Below are positions 8,521 to 17,814 of a stretch of 64,000 nucleotides of DNA, piece after piece. Numbering within the stretch: the stretch's first letter is position 1; each line of letters begins with the position of its first letter. The stretch is from Mycolicibacterium vulneris (lineage in GTDB: Bacteria > Actinomycetota > Actinomycetes > Mycobacteriales > Mycobacteriaceae). The notes beneath the pieces are model-generated. The model saw only the letters and a list, made by a program, of their open reading frames with translations, searched no databases and was not told the origin of the DNA. Location: NCBI RefSeq assembly GCF_002104765.1, contig NZ_NCXM01000022.1, positions 1 to 64,000 of the forward strand. Reading direction: 5' to 3'. The translations under genes were made by a program, and so were the position numbers.

Positions 8521-11409
8521 GTGGTAGACGGTGCACCGACTGCAGACCCATCAGAAGAATCGACTCGTCCGGAGGAACTACCGGACCGCCTAAGAGTTCA
8601 TTCGCTGGCCCGAACGCTGGGAACCACCAGCAAGCGGGTGCTCGACGCACTGAGCGAGCTGGACGGGCGAATCCGCAGCGCACATTCCACCGTGGACCGC
8701 GACGACGCGGTCCGGGTGCGCGACCTGCTGGCGTCTGCGCGGCCCTCGGCGAGCGCGGAGGACGCGGAGAGCGCACCGGCGGCCGGCGGCGAGGCCGACG
8801 AACCCGAATCTCGGCTGCTGCTCGAGACGCCGGACAACGCCGCCGAGCGCCCGCATTACATGCCGCTTTTCGTCGCGCCGCAGCCGATCGATGCCCGCGA
8901 GGAGGAGGCCGGCGCCGACGACAGCGCCGATTCCGACGATTCCGACAGCGACGACGACGAGCAGTCCGACCGGCCGTCGAACCGGCGGCGGCGCCGCGGC
9001 CGTCGCGGTCGTGGCCGCGGGCGCGGTGAGCAGGGCGGATCCGACGGCCAGGCCGACGACGGTGACGACGACGAAGGGCAACCGCGGGGCAAGAAGGGCG
9101 GTCAAGCCGACTCCGAGGACTCCGACGGCCAGGATTCCGACGACTCCGACGACTCCGACGACTCCGACGATTCGGACAACGGGGACGACGGTTCGGCCGA
9201 CGGCGGCAACCGTCGCCGCCGGCGGCGTCGGCGGCGCAAATCCGGATCGGGCGACGACAACGACGAGAGCTCGTCGCCGGACGATCCGCCCAACACGGTC
9301 GTGCACGAGCGGTCGCCCCGCAGCGGCAAGGGCGGCGGAGATGACTCCGGCGGCTCGAACAACGAGATCAAGGGCATCAACGGCTCCACCCGGCTGGAGG
9401 CCAAGCGGCAGCGGCGCCGGGACGGCCGCGACGCCGGACGGCGCCGGCCCCCGGTGCTGACCGAGGCCGAATTCCTGGCCCGCCGCGAGGCCGTCGAGCG
9501 GATGATGGTCGTGCGCGACCGGGTCCGCACCGAGCAGCCGAACCAGGGGTCGCGCTACACCCAGATCGCGGTGCTCGAGGACGGCATCGTGGTCGAGCAC
9601 TTCGTCACGTCGGCCGCGTCGGCCTCCCTGGTGGGCAACATCTACCTGGGCATCGTGCAGAACGTGCTGCCGTCGATGGAGGCGGCGTTCGTCGACATCG
9701 GCCGCGGCCGCAACGGTGTGCTCTACGCGGGCGAGGTCAACTGGGAAGCCGCCGGACTCGGCGGGTCCGACCGCAAGATTGAACAAGCGCTCAAGCCCGG
9801 CGACTATGTCGTCGTCCAGGTCAGCAAGGACCCGGTCGGGCACAAGGGCGCCCGGCTGACCACGCAGGTGTCGCTGGCGGGCCGCTACCTGGTCTACGTG
9901 CCGGGGGCGTCATCGACCGGGATCAGCCGCAAGCTGCCCGACACCGAGCGCCAGCGGCTCAAAGAGATCCTGCGCGAGGTCGTGCCGTCCGACGCCGGGG
10001 TGATCATCCGGACCGCGTCCGAGGGCGTCAAGGAAGAGGACATCCGTAGCGACGTCACGCGCCTGCAGGAGCGCTGGAAGCAGATCGAGGCCAAGGCGAT
10101 CGAGATCAAGGAGAAGGCCGCCGGCGCCGCGGTGGCCCTCTACGAAGAGCCCGACGTGCTGGTCAAGGTGATCCGCGACCTGTTCAACGAGGACTTCGCC
10201 GGCCTCATCGTCTCCGGCGACGAGGCCTGGACCACGATCAACGACTACGTGAAATCCGTTGCCCCGGACCTGGTTTCGAAGCTCACCAAGTACGAGGCGC
10301 CCGCCGGGCCGGAAGGGCAGGCCGGGCCGGACGTGTTCGCGGTGCACCGCATCGACGAGCAGCTGGCCAAGGCGATGGAGCGCAAGGTGTGGCTGCCGTC
10401 GGGTGGCACGCTGGTGATCGACCGGACCGAGGCCATGACGGTGGTCGACGTCAACACCGGCAAGTTCACCGGGTCTGGGGGCAACCTCGAGCAGACGGTC
10501 ACCAAGAACAACCTCGAGGCGGCCGAGGAGATCGTGCGCCAGCTGCGGCTGCGCGACATCGGCGGCATCGTGGTCATCGACTTCATCGACATGGTGCTGG
10601 AGTCCAACCGCGATCTGGTGCTCCGGCGGCTGACCGAGGCGCTGGCCCGCGACCGCACCCGGCATCAGGTGTCCGAGGTGACATCGCTCGGTTTGGTGCA
10701 GCTGACCCGCAAGCGGTTGGGCACCGGCCTCATCGAAGCGTTCTCGACGTCGTGCTCGAACTGTGGTGGGCGCGGCATCCTGTTGCACACGGACCCGGTG
10801 GATTCGGCCCCGTCGAACGGGCGCAAGTCCGAATCCGGTGGGGGCGGCCGCCGGGGCAGGCGCAAGAAGAACAAGACCGAAGAGCAGGTGGTGGCCAAGG
10901 TGCCCGCCCACGCTCCCGGCGAGCACCCGATGTTCAAGGCAATGGCCGCCGGCTCCTCCACGCAGTCCGAGGACGACGAGTCCGACGAGACCACCGAAGA
11001 AACCACTGACGACCTCGACCAGGAGGAGGCGGGACGCGCCGGTGGCGTCGCGGACACCGACGACGAGGACTTCGACGACACCGACGACGAGGACTCGGAC
11101 GACGATTCCGATGACGAGGACTCGGACGACGACGACACTGACGACGACGACATTGACGACGACGATTCGGACGATGACGACGACATCGACGATGACGACG
11201 ATGACGACGACCTCGACGACGAAGAAGACCTCGGCGACGATGACGAGGACCTCGAGCTCGACGACGACGATCTGGACACGGAGGACGACGATTCGGACGA
11301 CACCGACGCCGGGGAGGCCTCCGCCGGGGCCGGCCAGGCCGTCTCGGGACGCCCCAGGCGCCGGCGCGCTGCGGGCAGGCCGGCCGGTCCGCCGATCCAC
11401 GCGGACTGA
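8521..11409 (+). CDS. rne: Ribonuclease E (Rne/Rng family)
   Basis: Essential endoribonuclease for rRNA processing and mRNA decay. The 962-residue protein has the actinobacterial layout, with the catalytic core in the middle and disordered arms at both ends. Residues about 1-310 are disordered, with acidic Asp/Ser runs and Arg-rich patches. The core begins near residue 320 and contains an S1-like region (NIYLGIVQNVLPSMEAAFVD, about 370-390), then the RNase H-like part with metal-binding aspartates in VVDVNTGKF (about 640) and IDFIDM (about 685). The Zn-link cysteines are in SCSNCGGRG (about 742-750). The tail after about residue 830 is extremely acidic and ends Arg-rich. GTG 8521 has a good GAGGAGA ribosome binding site. 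It matches Rv2444c in size and context. Confidence 0.95.
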   Translation: MVDGAPTADPSEESTRPEELPDRLRVHSLARTLGTTSKRVLDALSELDGRIRSAHSTVDRDDAVRVRDLLASARPSASAEDAESAPAAGGEADEPESRLLLETPDNAAERPHYMPLFVAPQPIDAREEEAGADDSADSDDSDSDDDEQSDRPSNRRRRRGRRGRGRGRGEQGGSDGQADDGDDDEGQPRGKKGGQADSEDSDGQDSDDSDDSDDSDDSDNGDDGSADGGNRRRRRRRRRKSGSGDDNDESSSPDDPPNTVVHERSPRSGKGGGDDSGGSNNEIKGINGSTRLEAKRQRRRDGRDAGRRRPPVLTEAEFLARREAVERMMVVRDRVRTEQPNQGSRYTQIAVLEDGIVVEHFVTSAASASLVGNIYLGIVQNVLPSMEAAFVDIGRGRNGVLYAGEVNWEAAGLGGSDRKIEQALKPGDYVVVQVSKDPVGHKGARLTTQVSLAGRYLVYVPGASSTGISRKLPDTERQRLKEILREVVPSDAGVIIRTASEGVKEEDIRSDVTRLQERWKQIEAKAIEIKEKAAGAAVALYEEPDVLVKVIRDLFNEDFAGLIVSGDEAWTTINDYVKSVAPDLVSKLTKYEAPAGPEGQAGPDVFAVHRIDEQLAKAMERKVWLPSGGTLVIDRTEAMTVVDVNTGKFTGSGGNLEQTVTKNNLEAAEEIVRQLRLRDIGGIVVIDFIDMVLESNRDLVLRRLTEALARDRTRHQVSEVTSLGLVQLTRKRLGTGLIEAFSTSCSNCGGRGILLHTDPVDSAPSNGRKSESGGGGRRGRRKKNKTEEQVVAKVPAHAPGEHPMFKAMAAGSSTQSEDDESDETTEETTDDLDQEEAGRAGGVADTDDEDFDDTDDEDSDDDSDDEDSDDDDTDDDDIDDDDSDDDDDIDDDDDDDDLDDEEDLGDDDEDLELDDDDLDTEDDDSDDTDAGEASAGAGQAVSGRPRRRRAAGRPAGPPIHAD

Positions 11410-11501
11410 CCCGGGCTGACGCCGAAGGCGCCGGGGTGTCCGGTTTGACCCTGTAGCCGCTGGTCACGTACCCTTGGACAGTTGTCGTCAGGCCGGGTGA
11501 C

Positions 11502-11507
11502 TAAACT
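11502..11507 (+). promoter_or_regulatory. Candidate -10 element (TAAACT) for rplU-rpmA-obg
   Basis: TAAACT fits TANNNT and would give a leader of about 120 nt before rplU. A second possible promoter, TTGACC at 11445-11450 and TACCCT at 11469-11474 with an 18-bp spacer, lies upstream. Both fall in the 223-bp gap between rne and rplU, which holds no other recognisable feature. The leader could carry ribosomal-protein feedback control, but no specific L21-leader fold was established by eye. Confidence 0.4.
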
Positions 11508-11632
11508 TTGGCCGGCGGCAGCGGGACTCCCGGGGAATCGGCGCAGGCCCGCAACCCAGACCCACCACGCGCACCGCGGCTGGTTCGCGCGCGACGCGCA
11601 GAGCAGCGGCTAGCAGAAGGAGCAGAGCGACG

Positions 11633-11944
11633 ATGGCGACCTACGCAATCGTGAAGACGGGCGGCAAGCAGTACAAGGTCGCCGTCGGGGACGTGGTCAA
11701 GGTCGAGAAGCTTGAATCCGAGCCTGGCTCGAACGTGTCGCTGCCGGTCGCCCTGGTGGTGGACGGCGCCAAGGTGACCACCGACGCGGCCGCGCTGGCC
11801 AAGGTCGCGGTGACCGGCGAGGTGCTCGAGCACACCAAGGGCCCCAAGATCCGTATCCACAAGTTCAGGAACAAGACCGGCTACCACAAGCGTCAGGGGC
11901 ACCGTCAGCAGCTGACGGTCCTGAAGGTCACCGGAATCAAATAG
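11633..11944 (+). CDS. rplU: 50S ribosomal protein L21
   Basis: Structural protein of the large ribosomal subunit that binds 23S rRNA. The 103-residue protein starts [20 protein letters not shown] and contains the L21 signature near the C-terminus ([20 protein letters not shown]). A strong Shine-Dalgarno (AGAAGGAGCAGAG) precedes the ATG. rpmA follows 15 bp downstream, the near-universal L21-L27-Obg gene order. Confidence 0.98.
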   Translation: MATYAIVKTGGKQYKVAVGDVVKVEKLESEPGSNVSLPVALVVDGAKVTTDAAALAKVAVTGEVLEHTKGPKIRIHKFRNKTGYHKRQGHRQQLTVLKVTGIK

Positions 11945-11959
11945 CGAAGGCGACAGAAC

Positions 11960-12226
11960 ATGGCACACAAGAAGGGCGCTTCCAGCTCGCGCAACGGTCG
12001 CGATTCCGCCGCGCAGCGGCTGGGCGTGAAGCGATTCGGCGGCCAGGTCGTCAAGGCGGGCGAGATCATCGTTCGGCAGCGCGGCACCAAGTTCCACCCG
12101 GGTGTTGGTGTTGGGCGCGGCGGGGACGACACGCTGTTCGCCAAGGAGGCCGGCGCCGTCGAGTTCGGCATCAAGCGCGGCCGCAAGACCGTCAACATCG
12201 TGGCGGCCGGACAAGCCACCGACTGA
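11960..12226 (+). CDS. rpmA: 50S ribosomal protein L27
   Basis: Large-subunit protein whose N-terminus reaches the peptidyl-transferase centre. It is 88 residues long. The sequence [27 protein letters not shown] is the classic L27 start, with no extra cleavable N-terminal peptide of the Firmicutes type. The signature [21 protein letters not shown] follows. It lies 15 bp after rplU with an AAGGCGA ribosome binding site and is followed by obg. Confidence 0.98.
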   Translation: MAHKKGASSSRNGRDSAAQRLGVKRFGGQVVKAGEIIVRQRGTKFHPGVGVGRGGDDTLFAKEAGAVEFGIKRGRKTVNIVAAGQATD

Positions 12227-12287
12227 CCCGTGTTTCCGGGCCCAGCCCGGTGATTTCGGCGCCCGGTGGTAGGTGAGAGGATTCACG

Positions 12288-13787
12288 ATGCCTCGGTTCG
12301 TCGACCGCGTCGTCATCCATGCGCGCGCCGGTGCCGGGGGTAACGGCTGCGCCTCGGTCCATCGCGAGAAGTTCAAGCCGCTCGGCGGCCCCGACGGTGG
12401 CAACGGCGGGCGCGGCGGCAGCATTGTCTTCGTCGTCGATCCGCAGGTGCACACCCTGCTCGACGTCCATTTCCATCCGCACGTCACCGCGCCCTCGGGC
12501 AAGCAGGGGATGGGCAACAATCGCGACGGCGCGGCCGGCGCCGACCTGGAAGTCAAGGTGCCCGACGGCACCGTCGTCCTCGACGAGAACGGTCGGCTGC
12601 TGGCCGACCTGGTCGGCGCGGGCACCCGCTTTGAAGCCGCCGCGGGGGGACGCGGCGGGCTGGGCAACGCCGCCCTCGCATCGCGGGCGCGCAAGGCCCC
12701 CGGCTTCGCGCTGCTGGGCGAACAGGGCCAGACCCGCGACCTGACCCTGGAACTCAAGACCGTCGCCGACGCCGGCCTGATCGGTTTTCCCTCGGCCGGC
12801 AAATCGTCGCTGGTGTCGACGATCTCGGCGGCCAAGCCCAAGATCGCCGACTACCCGTTCACCACGCTGGTTCCCAACCTCGGTGTGGTGTCGGCGGGGG
12901 AGCACACCTTCACCGTTGCCGACGTGCCCGGCCTGATCCCGGGTGCGTCCGAGGGCCGCGGCCTGGGCCTGGACTTCCTCCGGCACATCGAACGATGCGC
13001 CGTGCTGGTGCACGTCGTCGACTGCGCCACCGCGGACCCCGGCCGTGACCCCCTCTCCGACATCGACGCGCTGGAGGCCGAACTCGCCGCGTATACGCCC
13101 ACCCTGCAAGGGGATGCGACGTTGGGTGATCTGACCGAACGGCCTCGCGCGGTGGTGCTCAACAAGACCGACGTGCCCGAGGCGCGCGAACTCGCCGAGT
13201 TCGTCCGTCAGGAGATCGCCGAGCGCGGCTGGCCGGTGTTCCTGGTGTCGACGGTCACGCGAGACGGCTTGCAGCCGTTGATCTTCGGGTTGTGGAAGAT
13301 GATCTCGGAGTTTAAGGCCGCCCAGCCGGAGATCGTGCCGCGCCGCCCGGTGATCCGTCCGGTTCCCGTCGACGACAGCGGTTTCAGCGTCGAGCCCGAC
13401 CCCCGGCAGCCGGGCGCCTTCGTGGTCAGCGGCGCGCGCCCCGAGCGGTGGATCCGCCAGACCAACTTCGACAACGACGAGGCCGTCGGATACCTCGCCG
13501 ACCGGCTGGCGCGCCTCGGTGTCGAAGAGGAATTGCTACGGCTGGGTGCGCGGCCGGGCTGCGAAGTGACCATCGGGGACATGACGTTCGATTGGGAGCC
13601 GCAAACGCCCGCCGGACAACAGGTTGCGCTGTCGGGACGCGGAACCGACGCGCGGTTGGAGCGCACCGAGCGCGTCGGCGCCGCCGAACGCAAGGCCGCC
13701 CGGCGCCGGCGCCGCGCCGGCGACGATGCAGAGAGCAGCGATGCTGAGGAGCGGCGCAGAACCAGTGAACACGGCGAGGAGTCGTGA
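12288..13787 (+). CDS. obg: GTPase Obg (CgtA)
   Basis: Essential ribosome-associated GTPase in 50S maturation and the stringent response. It has 499 residues. The N-terminal Gly-rich Obg fold (about 1-160) starts [19 protein letters not shown] and contains the repeats [12 protein letters not shown] and RGGLGNAAL. The G domain follows with G1 [10 protein letters not shown] (about 165-174), G3 [10 protein letters not shown] and G4 NKTD. A C-terminal OCT domain spans about 350-430, and a basic/acidic tail of about 60 residues, typical of actinobacterial Obg, ends the protein. ATG 12288 gives the correct family start. It overlaps proB by 4 bp, so obg and proB are translationally coupled, as in M. 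tuberculosis (Rv2440c-Rv2439c). Confidence 0.97.
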   Translation: MPRFVDRVVIHARAGAGGNGCASVHREKFKPLGGPDGGNGGRGGSIVFVVDPQVHTLLDVHFHPHVTAPSGKQGMGNNRDGAAGADLEVKVPDGTVVLDENGRLLADLVGAGTRFEAAAGGRGGLGNAALASRARKAPGFALLGEQGQTRDLTLELKTVADAGLIGFPSAGKSSLVSTISAAKPKIADYPFTTLVPNLGVVSAGEHTFTVADVPGLIPGASEGRGLGLDFLRHIERCAVLVHVVDCATADPGRDPLSDIDALEAELAAYTPTLQGDATLGDLTERPRAVVLNKTDVPEARELAEFVRQEIAERGWPVFLVSTVTRDGLQPLIFGLWKMISEFKAAQPEIVPRRPVIRPVPVDDSGFSVEPDPRQPGAFVVSGARPERWIRQTNFDNDEAVGYLADRLARLGVEEELLRLGARPGCEVTIGDMTFDWEPQTPAGQQVALSGRGTDARLERTERVGAAERKAARRRRRAGDDAESSDAEERRRTSEHGEES

Positions 13788-14887
13788 GCGCCCACCGCGA
13801 CGTCATCCGCACTGCGCGCAGCCTGGTCGTCAAGGTGGGGACCAACGCGCTGACCACACCGGCGGGCGTCTTCGACGCCGGCCGGCTGGCCGGACTCGTC
13901 GAAGCAATCGAGGCGCGGATGAAGGCCGGTACCGACGTGGTCATCGTGTCGTCGGGAGCCATCGCCGCCGGCATCGAGCCGCTCGGATTGTCCCGTCGTC
14001 CTAGGGATTTGGCGACGAAGCAGGCCGCGGCCAGCGTCGGTCAGGTGGCGCTGGTGAATTCGTGGAGCGCCGCGTTTGCCCGCTATGGCCGCACGGTCGG
14101 GCAGGTGCTGCTGAGCGCGCACGACATCTCGATGCGGGCCCAGCACACCAACGCCCAGCGCACGCTGGATCGGCTGCGCGCACTGCACGCGGTGGCGATC
14201 GTCAACGAGAACGACACCGTGGCCACCAACGAGATCCGGTTCGGTGACAACGACCGGCTCTCGGCGCTGGTGGCCCACCTGGTCGGCGCCGAGGCGTTGG
14301 TGTTGCTGTCCGACATCGATGGGCTCTACGACTCGGATCCGCGAAAGACCGACGGCGCCAGGTTCATCTCGGAGGTGTCGGACTCCGCGGATCTGATCGG
14401 TGTAATCGCCGGGCCCGGAAGCGATTTGGGTACCGGCGGGATGACCTCGAAGATGTCGTCGGCGCTGCTTGCCGCGGACGCCGGTGTGCCGGTGCTGCTG
14501 GCCGCCGCGGCCGACGCCGCGACCGCGCTCACCGACGCCTCGGTCGGCACGGTGTTCGCCGCGCGCCCGGTACGAATGTCGGCGCGGCGGTTCTGGGTGC
14601 GTTACGCCGCCGAGGCGGCCGGCGAGCTGACGCTGGACGAGGGCGCGGTGCGCGCGGTGGTGCGGCAGCGTCGCTCGCTGCTGCCCGCCGGGATCACCGC
14701 GGTGGCCGGCCGGTTCTACGCCGGCGACGTCGTCGAATTGCGCGACCCGGATGCGGTGATGGTGGCCCGTGGCGTGGTCGCCTACGACGCGACCGAACTG
14801 AGCACCATGATGGGCCGGTCCACCTCTGAGCTGCCGGGTGAGTTGCGCCGGCCCGCGGTGCATGCCGACGACCTGGTGGCGGTGTAG
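13784..14887 (+). CDS. proB: Glutamate 5-kinase
   Basis: First enzyme of proline synthesis; phosphorylates glutamate to gamma-glutamyl phosphate for ProA. It has 367 residues, with an amino-acid-kinase domain (about 1-255) followed by a PUA domain (about 275-365). Motifs include [10 protein letters not shown] at the start, [22 protein letters not shown] and the nucleotide/substrate loop [19 protein letters not shown]. The GTG start overlaps the end of obg by 4 bp (GTGA). The partner gene proA lies about 16.5 kb downstream in this window, as in M. tuberculosis where the two are also separated. Confidence 0.96.
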   Translation: MSAHRDVIRTARSLVVKVGTNALTTPAGVFDAGRLAGLVEAIEARMKAGTDVVIVSSGAIAAGIEPLGLSRRPRDLATKQAAASVGQVALVNSWSAAFARYGRTVGQVLLSAHDISMRAQHTNAQRTLDRLRALHAVAIVNENDTVATNEIRFGDNDRLSALVAHLVGAEALVLLSDIDGLYDSDPRKTDGARFISEVSDSADLIGVIAGPGSDLGTGGMTSKMSSALLAADAGVPVLLAAAADAATALTDASVGTVFAARPVRMSARRFWVRYAAEAAGELTLDEGAVRAVVRQRRSLLPAGITAVAGRFYAGDVVELRDPDAVMVARGVVAYDATELSTMMGRSTSELPGELRRPAVHADDLVAV

Positions 14888-14918
14888 AAGCGCGTCGGCG
14901 CGGTGCTACACAGTCGGG

Positions 14919-15569
14919 TCAGCGCTCCGAGGTTGGCTTGAGATACAGTGCACCCCAGGCGATTTCGGCCAGGGTCGCGGCCAGCTCGGCATCGTAGTCG
15001 GGCGGTTTGGCCGGCGGGTTCTGCTGGCAGGCCCGCTCGACCATCCAGGTCAGCGCGCTGGCGGTGGTCAGCGGGGCCAGCTCGGGGCGGATCGAGCCGT
15101 CGGCCTGGCCGGCCTCAATGACCTGGGTGAACTGCTCGGAGATGCCGGTCAGCAGTTCGCGATACGTTTGCGCCGTCAGCGGGTCGTAGGCGGCCATCTC
15201 GTTGAGCGCGACCAGCACCGCCTGATGCCGCCGGTAGGTGGCGATGATGCGGCTCATCGCCGTGCGCGCGTCGTCCGGGTCATGCCGCCCGGCCACGCTC
15301 CACCAACTCCGCGCGCTGTCGGTCAGATCGCCGAACACCTGGCCCGCGAGCCGTCGCAGCAGATGACCCTTGTCCTCGAAGTAGATGTAGAAGCTGGCCC
15401 GGGAGATGCCGGCCTCGCCGGAGAGCCGATCCACGCTCAGTTCGGTGAAGCTCGCGCCATCGCGCATCAGCCGCTCGGTGGCGTCCAGCAGGCTGCGCTC
15501 CATTTGCTCGCGCCGCTGCTCGCGCCCCAGGCTCCGGTGGCCCCGCGGCTTGCGGGTGAGCGATGGCAT
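14919..15569 (-). CDS. TetR/AcrR family transcriptional regulator (EthR-like)
   Basis: A one-component repressor of 216 residues. After a basic start (MPSLTRKPRGHRSLG) lies the TetR helix-turn-helix, about residues 24-70. Its recognition region ELSVDRLSGEAGISRASFYIYFEDKGHLL is close to that of EthR (GISRPTFYFYF). The C-terminal ligand-binding domain is helical and cannot be assigned a ligand from sequence. It is divergent from the P450 gene, with only 105 bp between start codons and a perfect TetR-style palindrome inside that gap. It probably represses both itself and the P450. A TATGCT hexamer 6 nt before its ATG suggests a leaderless mRNA. The gene is not in the corresponding place in M. 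tuberculosis, where proB is followed by nadE. Confidence 0.88.
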   Translation of the reverse strand: MPSLTRKPRGHRSLGREQRREQMERSLLDATERLMRDGASFTELSVDRLSGEAGISRASFYIYFEDKGHLLRRLAGQVFGDLTDSARSWWSVAGRHDPDDARTAMSRIIATYRRHQAVLVALNEMAAYDPLTAQTYRELLTGISEQFTQVIEAGQADGSIRPELAPLTTASALTWMVERACQQNPPAKPPDYDAELAATLAEIAWGALYLKPTSER

Positions 15570-15575
15570 GCGCCG

Positions 15576-15581
15576 AGCATA
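15576..15581 (-). promoter_or_regulatory. Candidate -10 element (TATGCT) of the tetR gene
   Basis: Read on the minus strand, TATGCT fits TANNNT and ends 6 nt before the ATG at 15569, which predicts a leaderless transcript. The operator palindrome at 15603-15619 then lies just upstream, where the -35 region would be. A repressor bound there would block its own promoter. Confidence 0.45.
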
Positions 15582-15602
15582 GCCGAGCGATCGACATATT
15601 GA

Positions 15603-15619
15603 CTAGACAAAATGTCTAG
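15603..15619. promoter_or_regulatory. TetR-type operator palindrome CTAGACA-AAA-TGTCTAG
   Basis: A perfect 7-bp inverted repeat with a 3-bp centre, located between the divergent tetR and P450 genes. TAGACA...TGTCTA arms are typical in form of TetR-family operators in actinobacteria. It is flanked by CATATTG on one side (15615 onward reads TCTAGGCATATTG) and CATATTGA on the other, so CATATTG occurs as a direct repeat around the palindrome. Binding by the adjacent TetR is inferred. Confidence 0.75.
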
Positions 15620-15674
15620 GCATATTGTCGCTGGGAAGTCTGTGACCGGGGTCATGCGAGACGGAGGACCACCA

Positions 15675-16952
15675 ATGGCCGTGATTACGGGTAAGTCTGG
15701 GACCGACAAGTCGGGTCGCGCCTACGACGAGATCGATCTGTCCTCGCGGGCGTTCTGGTCCACCACCGCGGCGGACCGGGAACGCTCGTTCGCCATGCTG
15801 CGCGCCGAGCGCCCGGTGAGCTGGCATCCGCCCGTTGAAGACTCGCTGATGCCCGATCCCACCGACCCGGGCTTCTGGGCGGTCACCCGGCGCTCCGACA
15901 TCGTCGCGGTCAGCCGCAACAACGACGTCTTCCTGTCCGGCCAGGGCGTGATGTTCGAGAGCATCCCGGTGGAACTGCTCGAGGCGTCGCAGTCGTTCCT
16001 CGCGATGGACCCGCCGCGACACACCAAGCTGCGCAAGCTCGCTCACGCCGCCTTCACCCCGAGGCAGGTCCGGCGCATCGAGGACTCGATCAAGGTCAAC
16101 GCCAAGACCATCGTCGAGGAACTGCGGGCCGCCGGCAGCGGCGCCGATTTCGTCGACCACTGTGCCAAAGAACTACCCATCCGCACCCTGTCGGACATGG
16201 TCGGTATTCCGGAATCCGAGCGCCAGCAGGTGGCTCACGCAGTCGACGCTCTGGTCTCCTGGGCCGATCCCGTCTACCTGAACGGCCGCCACCCGCTGGA
16301 AGTCTTATTGGAGAATCAGACGTACCTGCACCAAGTCGCCGCGATGCTGGCCGCCGCGCGCCGCGAGCACCCCGGCGATGACCTGTTCAGCAGCCTGGTG
16401 ACAGCCGAGGTGGACGGCGACCGGCTAACTGACGCGGAGGTAGCGGCGTTCTTCGTCCTGCTCTCCGTGGCTGGAAACGACACCACCCGGCAGACCATCA
16501 GTCACGCGATGAAGGCGCTCAGCGACTTCCCTGACCAAAAGGCTTGGCTGCTAGAGGATTTCGAGAACAGGATCGGGACGGCCATCGAGGAATTCATCCG
16601 CTGGGCGTCGCCGGTGATGACCTTCCGCCGCACGGCCGCAACGGATTTCGAGCTAGGCGGCCAACGCATCGCGGCGGGCGAGAAGGTGGTCATGTTCTAT
16701 CCGTCCGGCAACTGGGACACCGAGGCGTTCGACCACCCGGAACGCCTGAACCTGAGCCGCGACCCGAATCCGCACGTCGGCTTCGGCGGTGGCGGACTGC
16801 ATTTCTGCCTCGGTGCACACGTGGCTCGCGCGCAGCTGCGGGCCATCTTCGGCGAGCTGTTCCGTCAGCTGCCTGACATTCGGGCGGGCGAGCCCGCGTA
16901 CCTGGCGGGCAATTTCGTGCACGCCATCCGCAGCATGCCGTGCACGTTCTAA
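15675..16952 (+). CDS. Cytochrome P450
   Basis: Heme-thiolate monooxygenase of 425 residues, soluble bacterial type with no membrane anchor. The I-helix oxygen-activation motif is AGNDTTR (about residues 266-272). The K-helix ExxR motif is in EEFIRW. The heme loop FGGGGLHFCLGAHVAR carries the axial cysteine at residue 378. The helix-C motif PPRHTKLRKLAHAAFTPR is also clear. The substrate cannot be told from the sequence, nor can a CYP family number be assigned safely. No ferredoxin gene lies beside it, so electrons must come from elsewhere. ATG 15675 has an ideal GGAGG at 15663-15667; the in-frame ATG at 15612 falls inside the operator and is unlikely. The stop codon overlaps that of the convergent sirtuin gene. 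Confidence 0.95.
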   Translation: MAVITGKSGTDKSGRAYDEIDLSSRAFWSTTAADRERSFAMLRAERPVSWHPPVEDSLMPDPTDPGFWAVTRRSDIVAVSRNNDVFLSGQGVMFESIPVELLEASQSFLAMDPPRHTKLRKLAHAAFTPRQVRRIEDSIKVNAKTIVEELRAAGSGADFVDHCAKELPIRTLSDMVGIPESERQQVAHAVDALVSWADPVYLNGRHPLEVLLENQTYLHQVAAMLAAARREHPGDDLFSSLVTAEVDGDRLTDAEVAAFFVLLSVAGNDTTRQTISHAMKALSDFPDQKAWLLEDFENRIGTAIEEFIRWASPVMTFRRTAATDFELGGQRIAAGEKVVMFYPSGNWDTEAFDHPERLNLSRDPNPHVGFGGGGLHFCLGAHVARAQLRAIFGELFRQLPDIRAGEPAYLAGNFVHAIRSMPCTF

Positions 16953-17797
16953 TGCGTTGACAGGGGCGCTAACTCGTCGGCGAGCAGGGCCAGCAACTCC
17001 GAACAGCCGCCGTCGACTTTGACGGTGGCCAGGTCGTCGCCGCGGGTGCCGCCGCGGTTGACGATGGCCACCGGGATGCCCAGTGCGGCGGCGTGCCGCA
17101 CAAACCGGTAGCCGGAGAACACGGTCAGCGACGAACCCGCGACCAGCAGTGCGTCGGCCCGCTCGACCCACCTATAAGCTTCCGACACAATGTCTTTCGA
17201 GACACTTTCGCCGAAATAGACGATGTCCGGCTTGAGCATGCCGCCGCACCGCTCGCAATCCAGGTACCGGAACGACGCGGTATCGGCGACGACGGCGTCG
17301 GCGTCGGGAGCCACCGCCAGCCCACCGATCGCTTCGGCGCGCTCGATGAAGCCGGGGTTGAGCGCCTCCAGCCGCTCGCCCACAGCGGCGCGCGTCATGG
17401 TGGATCCGCAGTTCAAACAGACCACCTGCGCGTAGGTGCCGTGCAGGTTGATGACGTTTCGGCTGCCGGCCTTGGTGTGCAGCAGGTCGACGTTCTGGGT
17501 GATCACGCCGTTGACCACCGACGCGTCCTCGAGCGCGGCGAGTGCCCGGTGGCCCGCATTGGGCAGCGTGTCGTTCATGTGCCGCCAGCCGACGTGGTTG
17601 CGTGCCCAATACCGCTGCCGAAACGCCGGATCGCCGGTGAACTGGTGGATCGTCATGGGATTGCTCGGCGGTGAATCGGGTCCGCGGTAGTCGGGAATGC
17701 CCGAATCGGTGGAGATGCCCGCGCCCGTCAGCACCGTGATGCGGCGACCGGCCAGTAGCGTGACCAGTTCGGGCGATTCTGCACAGCGGACGGTCAC
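16949..17797 (-). CDS. Sir2-family NAD-dependent protein deacylase
   Basis: A sirtuin of 282 residues that would remove acyl groups from lysines while consuming NAD+ and releasing nicotinamide and O-acyl-ADP-ribose. Conserved motifs are GAGISTDSGIPDYRG (NAD binding, about residues 24-38), TQNVDLLHTKAGS, the catalytic-His motif NLHGTY, and GSSLTVFSGYRFV. A four-cysteine zinc site is visible as CLNCG and CERCG. GIPDYRG and the PDIVYFGESV loop resemble class II (SIRT4-like) sirtuins rather than the CobB class III type. The GTG at 17797 is the likely start because it opens the family N-terminus and lies 17 nt after the upstream hydrolase stop. Together with that gene it forms an operon divergent from nadE. 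Confidence 0.9.
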   Translation of the reverse strand: MTVRCAESPELVTLLAGRRITVLTGAGISTDSGIPDYRGPDSPPSNPMTIHQFTGDPAFRQRYWARNHVGWRHMNDTLPNAGHRALAALEDASVVNGVITQNVDLLHTKAGSRNVINLHGTYAQVVCLNCGSTMTRAAVGERLEALNPGFIERAEAIGGLAVAPDADAVVADTASFRYLDCERCGGMLKPDIVYFGESVSKDIVSEAYRWVERADALLVAGSSLTVFSGYRFVRHAAALGIPVAIVNRGGTRGDDLATVKVDGGCSELLALLADELAPLSTH

Positions 17798-17814
17798 CTC
17801 ATCCAGGGTACGGA

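Noticed and set aside
14888-14918. A terminator between convergent proB and tetR.
   Set aside because: Only a weak GCGC-type stem can be drawn in the 31-bp gap, not distinguishable from background in this GC-rich DNA.
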